Shown here piece after piece: positions 1-7,838 of a DNA stretch of 29,955 nucleotides; position 1 is the stretch's first letter; each line of letters opens with the position of its first letter. Source of the DNA: Planctomycetota bacterium (GTDB lineage: Bacteria; Planctomycetota; Brocadiia; JAJRTI01); assembly GCA_024278415.1 (NCBI GenBank), contig JAJRTI010000184.1, forward strand, positions 1 through 29,955, in the 5' to 3' direction. A program made the translations under genes and the position numbers. The notes below the pieces were generated by a model, which was not told where the DNA came from, ran no database searches, and saw only the letters and a list, made by a program, of their open reading frames with translations.

Positions 1-61
1 CCCAGGGTTGCGAGCTTCGCTCGCGAACCCTGGGCTGATATCCGGAATCCCGTTGGGATTC
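1..61. repeat. Two adjacent hairpins (palindromic repeat element)
   Basis: Bases 1-9 pair with 26-34 and 10-15 with 19-24, leaving a 3-base loop and one bulged G. Eleven bases on, GAATCCC (45-51) pairs with GGGATTC (55-61) around GTT. The motif (CCCAGGGTT...AACCCTGGG followed by a smaller CCC/GGG hairpin) resembles dispersed palindromic elements I associate with planctomycete and other environmental genomes; that link is from memory, not a search. The element may continue to the left of the window. Confidence 0.6.
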
Positions 62-202
62 AGATACCCCAACACGCGGCGTTGCACGGGAGCTTTGACA
101 GTATTCCGTACATGGCTGTTGTATTTGGCTGAAGTGTTACCGCACGAGATGGGATCGTAGATGCCTTGCGGAGGGTGGACCGCGCCGTGCGTGATGGGCC
201 CC

Positions 203-231
203 TTGCCCAGAAAGCGGGCTTACGGTATCCT
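203..231 (+). promoter_or_regulatory. Candidate sigma-70 promoter for the STAS gene
   Basis: TTGCCC (203-208) and TATCCT (226-231) are separated by 17 bp. Transcription would begin near 238 and give a short leader of about 34 nt to the GTG at 272, with GGAG at 261-264 as ribosome binding site. Confidence 0.4.
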
Positions 232-271
232 TCCTGCCACAATCGTGCCGGCATCTAGATGGAGTTGCGTT

Positions 272-631
272 GTGCTACGTCAATACTTGAAGAAGTCGAA
301 AGCGACGACGCCGGACGGGCCGGTGTTAGTCGTGCAGATCATGCAGAAGATGATCTTCGACGAAGTCGCGCTCGATCGGTGCAAGCAGGAGCTGGAGGAG
401 CTGGACCCCTCGGCCCGGTTTGTGCTCGACTTGACGACGCTGGAGCACGTGAGCAGTTCGTTCGTGGGCGCGCTGCTGCAACTGCACCGCGAGGTGCAGC
501 GCCAGGGTGGGCGCATGGTGGTATGCGGTGTCAATCCGACGCTCCTGCACGTGATGGAGGTGCTGCGGCTGGACAAGGTGTTTGTGCTGGCGGGAAGCCT
601 GAAGGACGCGGTGGCGGCAGGGAATGGTTGA
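272..631 (+). CDS. STAS-domain protein (anti-sigma factor antagonist-like)
   Basis: A 119-aa single-domain protein of the STAS fold (SpoIIAA/RsbV/MlaB-like). The core strand and loop LDLTTLEHVSSSFVGALLQL at about 52-71 match the usual segment with phosphorylatable serine (here Ser61-63) followed by Gly and the Leu-rich helix. VVCGVNPTLLHVMEVLRLDKVF at 83-104 matches the C-terminal half of the fold. The GTG at 272 is chosen because GGAG lies 7 bases upstream and residues before it are not family-like. No anti-sigma kinase, sigma factor or Mla transporter gene lies next to it, so whether it works in partner switching or lipid transport cannot be told. The family call is fairly safe; the partner is unknown. 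Confidence 0.75.
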   Translation: MLRQYLKKSKATTPDGPVLVVQIMQKMIFDEVALDRCKQELEELDPSARFVLDLTTLEHVSSSFVGALLQLHREVQRQGGRMVVCGVNPTLLHVMEVLRLDKVFVLAGSLKDAVAAGNG

Positions 632-667
632 GGCGCCGCCAGTCGCGGACACGCGCAGAACGAAACG

Positions 668-698
668 AGGCGCATCCGTGTTCTCCACGGATGCGCCT
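668..698. terminator. Perfect 13-bp hairpin, likely terminator
   Basis: AGGCGCATCCGTG (668-680) pairs perfectly with CACGGATGCGCCT (686-698) around TTCTC. It lies between the convergent STAS gene and the small membrane-protein gene. On the minus strand it is followed by a moderately T-rich stretch (CGTTTCGTTCTG), so it fits best as terminator of the minus-strand gene. It may act in both directions. Confidence 0.75.
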
Positions 699-734
699 GA
701 TGGTATTGGAGGCCGCGCTGCGGTCAGCGCTCGC

Positions 735-1118
735 CTATCTGGCGTGCTTCGTCGGCACAACCAGCAGAAGCGCCAAAGCGGCCGCGATGGTGATGTCGAT
801 GCCGGACCGTAGCGTCAGGATGCTATTGCTTCGGTACTTGCGAGCGCGCAGAATCGCCGGCTTCCGCTTTGACTTCTTGGGAAGCGAATTGCCCAGCATG
901 TCTTTCATGGCGGACACGTCACTCTTGATCGTCTTGGCAACGGCCTGCGAGTTGACCTTCAGGGCTTCGCTCGCCTTCTTGAACTGACGCCCTGCTGCTT
1001 TGTTCAGGCTAGCGGTTATCTCCTGGACCTTCTTGGAGGCATTGCCGCTCACCTTGAGACTCATCCTGATGGGGACGAGCAGTGCAAGGCATATCACGAC
1101 TGCTATGATGCGTTTCAT
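735..1118 (-). CDS. Small two-helix membrane protein of unknown function
   Basis: I do not recognise this 127-aa protein. It begins with a hydrophobic N-terminus (about residues 1-20, IIAVVICLALLV) that could be a signal peptide or anchor. A long charged, Ala/Lys/Ser-rich stretch (about 25-80), probably an amphipathic or coiled-coil helix, follows. After a basic segment (KKSKRKP) there is a second hydrophobic helix near the C-terminus (about 103-121, IDITIAAALALLLVV). An excellent ribosome binding site, GAGGAGG, precedes the ATG, and a perfect hairpin follows the stop, so it is very likely a real monocistronic gene. The pattern suggests an inner-membrane or periplasmic helical protein that may oligomerise. 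Confidence 0.7.
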   Translation of the reverse strand: MKRIIAVVICLALLVPIRMSLKVSGNASKKVQEITASLNKAAGRQFKKASEALKVNSQAVAKTIKSDVSAMKDMLGNSLPKKSKRKPAILRARKYRSNSILTLRSGIDITIAAALALLLVVPTKHAR

Positions 1119-1426
1119 GGCTATCCTCCTCGATTCACGTCATCCGAAAGATAGCAACATCGATGCCAAATCGGCCTGGACGTGCGTGGCTGTTTTTGGG
1201 GCACCATGCGGCACGCGGGGTGAAGCGCGAATGGAGGTTTGTTTCACGATGACACATGGACAGTCTCATGGTGGCACGCGGAGCCATTCGAGGAACTGGC
1301 GAGAATTCCGACAGATGTGGAGATAGCTCGGCAGCGGTGAGGCCGTACGGACCCAAGGGCATGGTGCTACAATTGATGGTTAAGGATTGATGGTTAAGGC
1401 ACGAACCTGACACAACGGAGATCCCC
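1119..1426. other. Intergenic region between divergent genes, with heptad repeat
   Basis: This 308-bp gap separates the small membrane-protein gene (minus) from the FmdE-like gene (plus). No convincing coding sequence is present. It holds a TACAAT hexamer at 1368-1373, a possible -10 box for the FmdE-like gene although no good -35 lies 17 bp upstream. It overlaps two perfect 14-bp direct repeats (1372-1385 and 1386-1399) described separately. Confidence 0.6.
1372..1399. repeat. Two tandem copies of a 14-bp unit (7-bp period)
   Basis: ATTGATGGTTAAGG occurs twice without a gap (1372-1385, 1386-1399), 28 bp before the FmdE-like start. The unit shares TTGATGGTTAA with the repeat at 7839-7866. 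Confidence 0.85.
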
Positions 1427-1972
1427 ATGAGCGCGATCACGGATTTGCCGGCTGACTTCCAGGCTTGTATTGATTTCCATGGACACCAGTGCCCTGGCCT
1501 TGCGCTTGGCTACCGCGCCACGCGTGCGGGCATGGCCGCGCTGGCAGCGCGGCGAGCGGAGGACGAGGAGCTGGTCGCCATTGTCGAGAACGATTCGTGC
1601 GCGGTCGACGCGGTGCAGCAGCTTGCGGGATGCACGTACGGGAAGGGCAATCTGTTCGTGCGAGACTACGGCAAGCAGGTGTACACGTTTGCGCTACGGG
1701 ACAGCGGCATGGCCGTGCGGGTGGCGCTCAAGCCGGCCGCCGACCACGGGCGACAGAAGGAGATGGCGCGCGACGAGCGTACGCAGTGGCTGCTCAGCGT
1801 GCCTACGGAGGAGATCTTCGACGTGCAGCCCGTGGAGATCGACCTGCCCCAGGAGGCCCACATCCATCAGTCGATCATCTGCGAGGAGTGCGGCGAGGCC
1901 GCGATGGCGACGCGCATTCGCAAGGTAGGAGGGAGGACGCTATGTATCCCCTGTGCAGAGCGTCTCGTGTAG
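1427..1972 (+). CDS. FmdE-family protein with C-terminal zinc ribbon
   Basis: A 181-aa protein of the FmdE family (named after formylmethanofuran dehydrogenase subunit E). The N-terminal domain carries the signature FHGHQCPG (His18, His20, Cys22) and a conserved NDSCAVDA segment (about 65-72), the likely metal-binding pocket. The C-terminus is a zinc ribbon with CEEC (Cys152, Cys155) and CIPC (Cys173, Cys176). The ATG at 1427 has GGAG 7 bases upstream. No other formylmethanofuran or C1-transfer gene is nearby, so a true dehydrogenase role is not supported. Stand-alone FmdE proteins occur in many anaerobes and are mostly uncharacterised, with roles suggested in metal or molybdenum enzyme metabolism. 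The family call is confident, the function is not. Confidence 0.85.
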   Translation: MSAITDLPADFQACIDFHGHQCPGLALGYRATRAGMAALAARRAEDEELVAIVENDSCAVDAVQQLAGCTYGKGNLFVRDYGKQVYTFALRDSGMAVRVALKPAADHGRQKEMARDERTQWLLSVPTEEIFDVQPVEIDLPQEAHIHQSIICEECGEAAMATRIRKVGGRTLCIPCAERLV

Positions 1973-2091
1973 CCCGTTGGTCTTGCTCTGATCGCCAACA
2001 GGATCATCCCGCGGCATTTCCAGTCAGCCATTGACATGGGCCGGGATTGCAGCCCACCGCCAGTATGCCAACAAGATCCCGCACATGGCTC

Positions 2092-2120
2092 TTGCGCTTG
2101 AGGGCGAGCATGAGTATTCT
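2092..2120 (+). promoter_or_regulatory. Candidate sigma-70 promoter for the first DegT aminotransferase
   Basis: TTGCGC (2092-2097) and TATTCT (2115-2120) lie 17 bp apart in the 201-bp gap ahead of the GTG at 2174. The -35 is imperfect. The predicted leader is about 47 nt and includes AAGGAG at 2161-2166. Confidence 0.4.
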
Positions 2121-2173
2121 TCACTCTCATAGACTGGGATCCCGCCGCAATCCGATCCAGAAGGAGCACGCTC

Positions 2174-3403
2174 GTGTCGAAACTCGCAATCAACGGCGGC
2201 CCCGCGGCCGCGAAGGACTTGTGTGTCCCGCGATGGCCACAAGTGACCGCTGAGGATAAAGTCGCGGTGCTCGAGACGCTCGAGTCCGGGACGTGGTGTT
2301 TGGGGCCCAAGGCGCGCGCGCTCGGCGCGGCCATGGCGAAGTACCATGACGCCAAGCATTGCATCGCGGTCTCCAACGGCACCACCGCGCTCCAGCTCGC
2401 GTTGCGCTCGGCCGGTGTGCATGCCGGCGACGAAGTGATCTGCCCGGCGGTCACGTTCATCGCGACCGCGAGCGCGATCGCTGAGATCGGCGCGGTTCCT
2501 ATCTTTGCGGATTGCCATCCAGAGACTGCGCAGATCGACGTGAAGCACGCGGAGTCGGTCATCACCAAGCGCACGACAGCGGTCTTAGGCGTGCACTATG
2601 GGGGCTATCCGTTCGACCTCGACGCGTTCAAGAAACTGTGCAAGAGGCACAAGCTGCTGCTAATCGAGGACTGCGCGCACGCGCAAGGCTCGGAGTGGAA
2701 GGGCCGCAAGGTGGGCGCGATTGGCGATTGCTCCGGCATGTCCTTGCAGCAGAGCAAGGGCTTCGCGGTCGGAGAGGGCGGAGCCGTGATGACCGACTCG
2801 GATGCCATTTTTGAACGTGGGTGGCTGATCCACAACATCGGGCGCAGCGCGATCGAAGCTGGGGTTGGGCACCATGTGCTGTCGTCCAACTACCGCATGC
2901 ACGAGGTGCAGGCCGCGCTCGGCCTGAGCGCGATCAAACGGCTGCCAAAGGAAGTCAAGCTCCGCCATCGCAACGGCGAGTGGCTGGCGGAGCAACTCGC
3001 GGCGATTGGCGGCGTAGACCCACTCAAGCGCGACAGGCGCATCACGCAGCGCGGGTATTACTTCTTCATCATCCGCTACGATGCCCGGAAGTGGAAGGGC
3101 CTACACCGGGACAGGTTCGTCGCTGCCCTGCGCGCGGAAGGCGTCGGCTGTGGCGCGGGGTACGCGGTGCCGTTGTACAAGAACACGGCGTTCGATCCGG
3201 ACAAGCTCGACGAGGTGATTCCCCTGGCCAAGAAGACTCGGCCCGACTACCGCAAGCTCTGCCTGCCCGCGTCGGAGAAGTTCTGTGCCGAACAACAGAT
3301 CACGCTGAGCCACCCGCACCTCATGGCCCCGCGGAGCGAGTTGAAGAAGATCGTGGCTGCGGTCGCGAAGATCAAGGAGAACGTGGACGAACTGCTGGGA
3401 TAG
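2174..3403 (+). CDS. DegT/DnrJ/EryC1/StrS-family PLP aminotransferase
   Basis: A 409-aa fold-type I PLP enzyme. Members transfer an amino group, usually from Glu or Gln, to a keto-sugar or related ketone. Visible landmarks: the N-terminal NGGP and WP motifs, SNGTTALQLAL (67-77) that contacts the cofactor phosphate, PAVTFIATASA (91-101), LLIEDCAHAQG (162-172) with Asp166 for the pyridine nitrogen, and LQQSKGFAVGEGG (191-203) with Lys195 as Schiff-base lysine. The NGGP start and SKG...GEGG active site resemble the AHBA-synthase/GlnDXG-type subgroup more than sugar-only enzymes. GTG at 2174 has AAGGAG 7 bases upstream. It stands apart from the second family member, on the opposite strand, and its substrate is unknown. 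Confidence 0.9.
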   Translation: MSKLAINGGPAAAKDLCVPRWPQVTAEDKVAVLETLESGTWCLGPKARALGAAMAKYHDAKHCIAVSNGTTALQLALRSAGVHAGDEVICPAVTFIATASAIAEIGAVPIFADCHPETAQIDVKHAESVITKRTTAVLGVHYGGYPFDLDAFKKLCKRHKLLLIEDCAHAQGSEWKGRKVGAIGDCSGMSLQQSKGFAVGEGGAVMTDSDAIFERGWLIHNIGRSAIEAGVGHHVLSSNYRMHEVQAALGLSAIKRLPKEVKLRHRNGEWLAEQLAAIGGVDPLKRDRRITQRGYYFFIIRYDARKWKGLHRDRFVAALRAEGVGCGAGYAVPLYKNTAFDPDKLDEVIPLAKKTRPDYRKLCLPASEKFCAEQQITLSHPHLMAPRSELKKIVAAVAKIKENVDELLG

Positions 3404-3454
3404 AGCGGTTGGCGTTCCGGTTTGGAGCGGGCGACGGAAGCCGCGCTGTGGCAC

Positions 3455-5302
3455 CTACTCTTGGACGCGCGCTCGCATCAACGTGTCCCCTGAGCCGAAG
3501 TACGCGGTCCCGTCCGCCGCAACATAGAAGCCGTGCGCCTTCTTGATGGAAGGATGCCGCGCCAGAACGCGCAGGCTGTGGTCGGAGGGATCGATGGCGA
3601 AAAGCGCGTCGTCGGCCATGCCGTAGATGAGGCCCGCCTTGCCGGCTGGATGGTCGCTGAGGTAGGGGAAGCGGAGATACTTGAGCGGCAATTCGCCGAC
3701 GCGCACGACTTCGCGCTTGGCAGGATCGAGGGCAAAGTACTTGCCGTTGGCCACGCCATAGACGATGCCCGTCTTGGCGGTCACCAGCGCTGGATAGTAG
3801 CGCGCCCCCTCCACTGGTTTGCACGTCCACACGACCTCCTCGCGCTGGGTATCCCAGAGGAAAACGACCGCCTCCTTCTCCGTAGCTTTGGCGCTCGACC
3901 CGCCAGCGATTGAGGTGCCGCAGAGCAAGAGGGCGGTTCCTGGGACAGGGGCAAGCGACATGATGCTTTGGTTGTGTACGACGTTGCGCCACACCTGCAC
4001 TGCGAAGTCATTGGGGTTGATTCTGACGAGTGCACCGCCGAGTCTGCCTTTCACCGGAAACGTGCCGACGTAGAGCATGCCGTCCGGACCGTCGATGATC
4101 TGCACCGGCCGCTCCTGCATGTACTTGCGCGACAGCACCGCTATGTTTCGTGGATTGCCTTTGGCCTTGGGTTTGGAGGGGTCAAAGAAGTCGATGTGCG
4201 CACCGGTGTAGCTCGTGAGGAAAAGTCCTTTCGCGTGGCCGAGCGTGTCGTAGACTTGGATGCTGCCGCCGGTGAGCCGGCCGAAGTTCTTGATCTTGCC
4301 CGTTGCGGGGTCGTAGGAGAACGTGCTGGACGGGAAACCGCCGCCGCCCCAGATCTTCCCGCCATACTCGCAACTCACGCTGTAGATCATGGTGCCGGGG
4401 CTGCGCCACTCAGTTTGGATCTCAATGTCCTTGGGAGGATTGAGACTTGTGACCGTGAGCAGGCCGGCCGGTGAGATGCGCCGCCCCACGCGGCCGCCGG
4501 CTGTCTTCTGGTCGTTGGACGGGCGCCGCGCGGCGCTTTTGCCAGTCGCAATCCCATCGGGCTTGCACAAGAACGTCGTCCCGCGGTTGCGGCCGTACAC
4601 CTGGCCATCGATCCCCGTCCACACGCGCACAGTGCCTTGCTGCTTTGTCATGGCCTCAGGGAGAATCTGCTTCTTGGTGCGTGTCTGCGTGTTGTACGCC
4701 CACAGTTCGCGGTGGTGCAGGCCCGTCGGCGCGTACACGATTCCGTTGCGGTCGATCGCGGGGTGGATGACGTAGCACTGCCTCCGGTCGTCGGACATGC
4801 GGCCGAGGTTCTCAACCTGTCCCGTGCGCGTGTGGCAGCGTACGAGCCCGGCGGAGCGGTAGGTGCCGACGTAGAACCACCCGTCGTCCGCGATGAGGCT
4901 GCCGAGCCAGTACACGCTCCTCTTGTCGGGGATACCGTAGTCCGTGATTTTGCCGGAATTGACGTCGTACTTGAGAAAGCGTCCTGGCCTTCCACAGTAC
5001 AGCCAGAGGTTGCCGTCCGCCCCGCGACACATTTGGATATGTGCGCGGCCATACTTGGCCAGGTTGAGCCAAGTCAGCTCGCCGGTGTCCATGCGGGCGC
5101 CCACGACGCCAATCTTGGTCGGGCTCTCGACGCGACCCCAGGCGATGCAAACTCCGTTGGCGTTTCGAGTGGCGCAGGCGATCTTGACGCCGCTCTGCTG
5201 CGCGGGGACGCCCAGCGTCTCGAAGACGTAGTCGGCCGCGGCGAGGGGGCGAACTAAGCCGCAGATGAAAACGGCGACAATGACACGGATTTGGGGCATC
5301 AT
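3455..5302 (-). CDS. Secreted beta-propeller protein
   Basis: A 615-aa protein with a typical signal peptide (hydrophobic core VIVAVFICGLV, probable cleavage after LAA near residue 22). The rest is a chain of short repeats of the form DG-x-YVGT followed by a strand with aromatic residues, for example WFYVGTYRSAGLVRC, GMLYVGTFPVKG and GTAYFGSGD. These mark a seven- or more-bladed propeller of the NHL/streptogramin-lyase/PQQ type. No catalytic motif is visible, so binding or scaffold roles are as likely as enzymatic ones. Two start codons are adjacent (5302 and 5299); the first has GGGAG 8 bases upstream. It is the last gene of the minus-strand block, 90 bp after the radical SAM gene. Confidence 0.75.
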   Translation of the reverse strand: MMPQIRVIVAVFICGLVRPLAAADYVFETLGVPAQQSGVKIACATRNANGVCIAWGRVESPTKIGVVGARMDTGELTWLNLAKYGRAHIQMCRGADGNLWLYCGRPGRFLKYDVNSGKITDYGIPDKRSVYWLGSLIADDGWFYVGTYRSAGLVRCHTRTGQVENLGRMSDDRRQCYVIHPAIDRNGIVYAPTGLHHRELWAYNTQTRTKKQILPEAMTKQQGTVRVWTGIDGQVYGRNRGTTFLCKPDGIATGKSAARRPSNDQKTAGGRVGRRISPAGLLTVTSLNPPKDIEIQTEWRSPGTMIYSVSCEYGGKIWGGGGFPSSTFSYDPATGKIKNFGRLTGGSIQVYDTLGHAKGLFLTSYTGAHIDFFDPSKPKAKGNPRNIAVLSRKYMQERPVQIIDGPDGMLYVGTFPVKGRLGGALVRINPNDFAVQVWRNVVHNQSIMSLAPVPGTALLLCGTSIAGGSSAKATEKEAVVFLWDTQREEVVWTCKPVEGARYYPALVTAKTGIVYGVANGKYFALDPAKREVVRVGELPLKYLRFPYLSDHPAGKAGLIYGMADDALFAIDPSDHSLRVLARHPSIKKAHGFYVAADGTAYFGSGDTLMRARVQE

Positions 5303-5392
5303 GCAAGAGTCTCCCGAACAAGGTCATGACGAGTGGCCAACGGCTGCTGACGACCGGGCGGTGTCCCGCTTCTTGTGCCCCCGACAGGCCTG

Positions 5393-6724
5393 TCACTCCT
5401 GTCTCTGGAGCATCTCCCGCTCCCGCATGACATTCGCGTCCGCGCCGGCGGGTTGTACGCCGAAGTCGACGCAGACCTCCCCTTTGCCGCAGTTGGCGGC
5501 GATGGTCTCATCGTAGATGAAGGGGTCGCAGGCGGTGATATAGCCCAGGATGATCGCTCGCTGAGGGGCCTTCGTCAGATTCATGCCCGACACAAAGAGC
5601 AGCCGGAGGACGAAGAAATCGGTGAAGAGCCGGAAGGCCTTGGGCTTGAGGAATTCGAGTGAGAGGGAGGCCATGAGGATGACGTCGGCGAGCCGTCCGA
5701 TACGCTTGCGCCGGCGACGCCAGGCTTCGAGTTTGCGCTCCATGCGGTCGAGGTTGAGGATCTCATCGATGGGCGTGTACCCGCCCTGGCCGTCGCGCAC
5801 GATGAGATAGTGCTGGATGTAGAAGCACTTGCGGACCCGGAATATCGCGAGGAACGCGAAGTAGAGCTTCTGGAACTTGCGCACGCTCTCTTTGGCGATA
5901 CGGCCCTTCGTCTGCTCCTCGACCATCGTCATGATGTCCTCGGGCATGAAGCAGTCTTCGTGGCCCCGCTCGCGCGCCTTGCCCAGCGGCCGGCAGCCGA
6001 GGAAGAGCGTCTCCTTCACGAAAGGATGGTCGACCGCGGTTTGGAGGATCGTAGGGATCTCGCCCTCGTTGTACCCGCGGCAGAGGGTTGCGCGTAGGTC
6101 GGTGGCCACGCCGAACTCGCCGAGGTTCCGCAGCACTTGGAGCTTGTTGTCGACGAGAGGGCGCGACCGGATATCCTGGTAGTAGCGGTCGTCCAGGCCA
6201 TCGAACTGAAAGTGCACTTCGCCTAGGCCGGCGTCCACGAGTTCCTTGAGGTAGTCCTTGTCGGCGAGCTTGATGCCGTTGGTATGGACGGCGACGATGC
6301 AGTTGTGTTTGCGCAACTCGCGGATGACCTCCGGCAGGTCCTCGCGCACGGTCGGCTCGCAGCCCATGAGGTCGAGCTTGGACTTGGGGTGCTGGCGCAC
6401 GAAGTCGACGAGTTTGTCGAGCGGGTAGTCGTCTTGCTTTCGGAGGTTCGCGCTCGCCAAGCAGATGGGGCAGTCGAGGTTGCAGCGGTCCGTGAGCCGA
6501 ATGATGAAATCGCGTTGCGGCGTCGTGGCCGGCATCACGTCGAAGAAGAACTCGTGGAGGTCACGGAAATACGCCGCATCCCGCGACAGCCGCACCCGCT
6601 GTTCGCCGTGTTCAGGGCACGTCTTGACCAAGTAGATAGCGCCATCGACTTCGGTCACAGCCGCGTCGATCGGCGCCACGCATTCGTTACAGACGGCACG
6701 GGTTTTTCGCAGGACTTGGGGCAT
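5393..6724 (-). CDS. Radical SAM protein, Tes/MJ0619-like
   Basis: A 443-aa radical SAM enzyme. CNLDCPIC (Cys81, Cys85, Cys88) binds the catalytic 4Fe-4S cluster. LDLMGCEPTVREDL (117-130) stands where GGEP normally is, with Gly replaced by Cys122. The N-terminus has TRAVCNECVAPIDA (Cys12, Cys15) and KTCPEHGE (Cys36, His39), a metal-binding layout I know from the MJ0619/tetraether-synthase group. The C-terminus has three further Cys (399, 412, 418), possible auxiliary-cluster ligands. Known relatives act on lipid chains (tetraether or membrane-spanning lipid formation) or methylate pterins; which, if either, applies is inference. ATG 6724 lacks a clear ribosome binding site, but the conserved region starts there. 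It follows another radical SAM gene after 97 bp. Confidence 0.8.
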   Translation of the reverse strand: MPQVLRKTRAVCNECVAPIDAAVTEVDGAIYLVKTCPEHGEQRVRLSRDAAYFRDLHEFFFDVMPATTPQRDFIIRLTDRCNLDCPICLASANLRKQDDYPLDKLVDFVRQHPKSKLDLMGCEPTVREDLPEVIRELRKHNCIVAVHTNGIKLADKDYLKELVDAGLGEVHFQFDGLDDRYYQDIRSRPLVDNKLQVLRNLGEFGVATDLRATLCRGYNEGEIPTILQTAVDHPFVKETLFLGCRPLGKARERGHEDCFMPEDIMTMVEEQTKGRIAKESVRKFQKLYFAFLAIFRVRKCFYIQHYLIVRDGQGGYTPIDEILNLDRMERKLEAWRRRRKRIGRLADVILMASLSLEFLKPKAFRLFTDFFVLRLLFVSGMNLTKAPQRAIILGYITACDPFIYDETIAANCGKGEVCVDFGVQPAGADANVMREREMLQRQE

Positions 6725-6778
6725 GGGATGGGTGAGTGCGTGTAGAGCGGATGCTGGATGTTGGTGCTGTTTCTGGCC

Positions 6779-6818
6779 TCTGACCTCTGACTTCTGACCT
6801 CTGACTTCTGACCTCTGG
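6779..6818. repeat. Heptad tandem repeat between the two radical SAM genes
   Basis: TCTGACC and TCTGACT alternate to give a perfect 14-bp unit at 6779-6792 and 6793-6806, followed by a partial third copy (6807-6818). The period of 7 bp matches the other spacer repeats in this window, but the sequence is different. Confidence 0.85.
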
Positions 6819-6821
6819 TCC

Positions 6822-7832
6822 CTATCCCGTCCACATCCAGCGCATCCATTCGAGTGCGCTGCGCGGGTCGAGAGCAAAGAGGCAATTGTAATCGGTGAAG
6901 CAGGTGGCCACACACGACTGGCAGGGGAGGGGGGGGATGGCTTCGAACGCGGCCTTGAACCCGACATCGAGGACATTCTTGGCCTGCACCAAGCCAACGA
7001 GCAAAGAGCAGCCATAGACGGAGCCATCGGTGTCCACGTTGCCGTAGAGCCGGCCCGCGAGGCAGGGCCTGCCGCCCGTGGGTTGGGACCGGCGCGTCTG
7101 GGCGTAGTCCGGCCAAGCGAGCATTTGCTCGAGGAAGCGCTCCGAGCAGCCCACTCGCTTGCCCGCGCGTTTGAGCGCGCGGAGCTTGCGGAACGCCGTG
7201 CGGTACTCGTCGCCACTCGGCAGCAAGTCGTCGTGGCCGCGTCCGAGCACGTCGTTGTGGTGCAAGATTTGGAAGGTGGGCACGAATCCAAGCCACTTGC
7301 CCGTGTCCACGATCCACTCGATGCAATCGAGGTTGTTACGGGTGAGGACGGTGATGGTCCAGACCTTCATGTGCGGCAAGGCCGCCTCGATGCCGGCCAT
7401 GGCCTTGCGAAACGCGCCCCGGCCGCGGTTCGCGTCGTGCGCGTGCTCCGGGCCATCGAGTGCGACAACTGCGTGGTCCAGCGCATGAAGTTCGCGCAGT
7501 CGCTGCGGGAGCAGGTAGCCGTTGGTGTCGAGGGTCACGTACATCCCGCGGCTGCGCGCACGGTAGATGATGTCGCCGATATCATCCCTAAGCAATGGCT
7601 CGCCGCCCCAAATGCCCAGACGCTTTGTGCCCGCGTCGGCCATCTGTTCGATCAGGTCGGCCATCTGATCAGGCGTCAGCTCCGGCTGCTGCCGCGCGGG
7701 AATGTCGCAGTAGCGGCAGCGTGAGTTGCAGCGGTTCGTGACGGAGAGCATCACGTTCAGCGGGATGCGCTCGCGCAGGAGCTTCGCCCGAAGCGTGCCG
7801 ATACCGAGGCCTATGGCGTTAGATAGATTCAA
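6822..7832 (-). CDS. Radical SAM protein with SPASM-like C-terminus
   Basis: A 336-aa radical SAM protein. The SAM-cluster motif CNSRCRYC is at Cys35, Cys39 and Cys42, and GIWGGEPLLRDDI (73-85) is the SAM-binding GGE motif. The C-terminal third has a Cys pattern typical of SPASM/twitch domains (CLAGRLYGNVDTDGSVYGC, then CQSCVATC and a final Cys) that would hold one or two auxiliary 4Fe-4S clusters. Such enzymes modify peptides, cofactors or carbohydrates. The reading frame has a stop just upstream, so the TTG at 7832 is the only reasonable start; no good ribosome binding site is visible. It sits 52 bp after the DegT gene and 97 bp before a second radical SAM gene, suggesting one pathway. The substrate is unknown. 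Confidence 0.85.
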   Translation of the reverse strand: MNLSNAIGLGIGTLRAKLLRERIPLNVMLSVTNRCNSRCRYCDIPARQQPELTPDQMADLIEQMADAGTKRLGIWGGEPLLRDDIGDIIYRARSRGMYVTLDTNGYLLPQRLRELHALDHAVVALDGPEHAHDANRGRGAFRKAMAGIEAALPHMKVWTITVLTRNNLDCIEWIVDTGKWLGFVPTFQILHHNDVLGRGHDDLLPSGDEYRTAFRKLRALKRAGKRVGCSERFLEQMLAWPDYAQTRRSQPTGGRPCLAGRLYGNVDTDGSVYGCSLLVGLVQAKNVLDVGFKAAFEAIPPLPCQSCVATCFTDYNCLFALDPRSALEWMRWMWTG

Positions 7833-7838
7833 TAGCGG

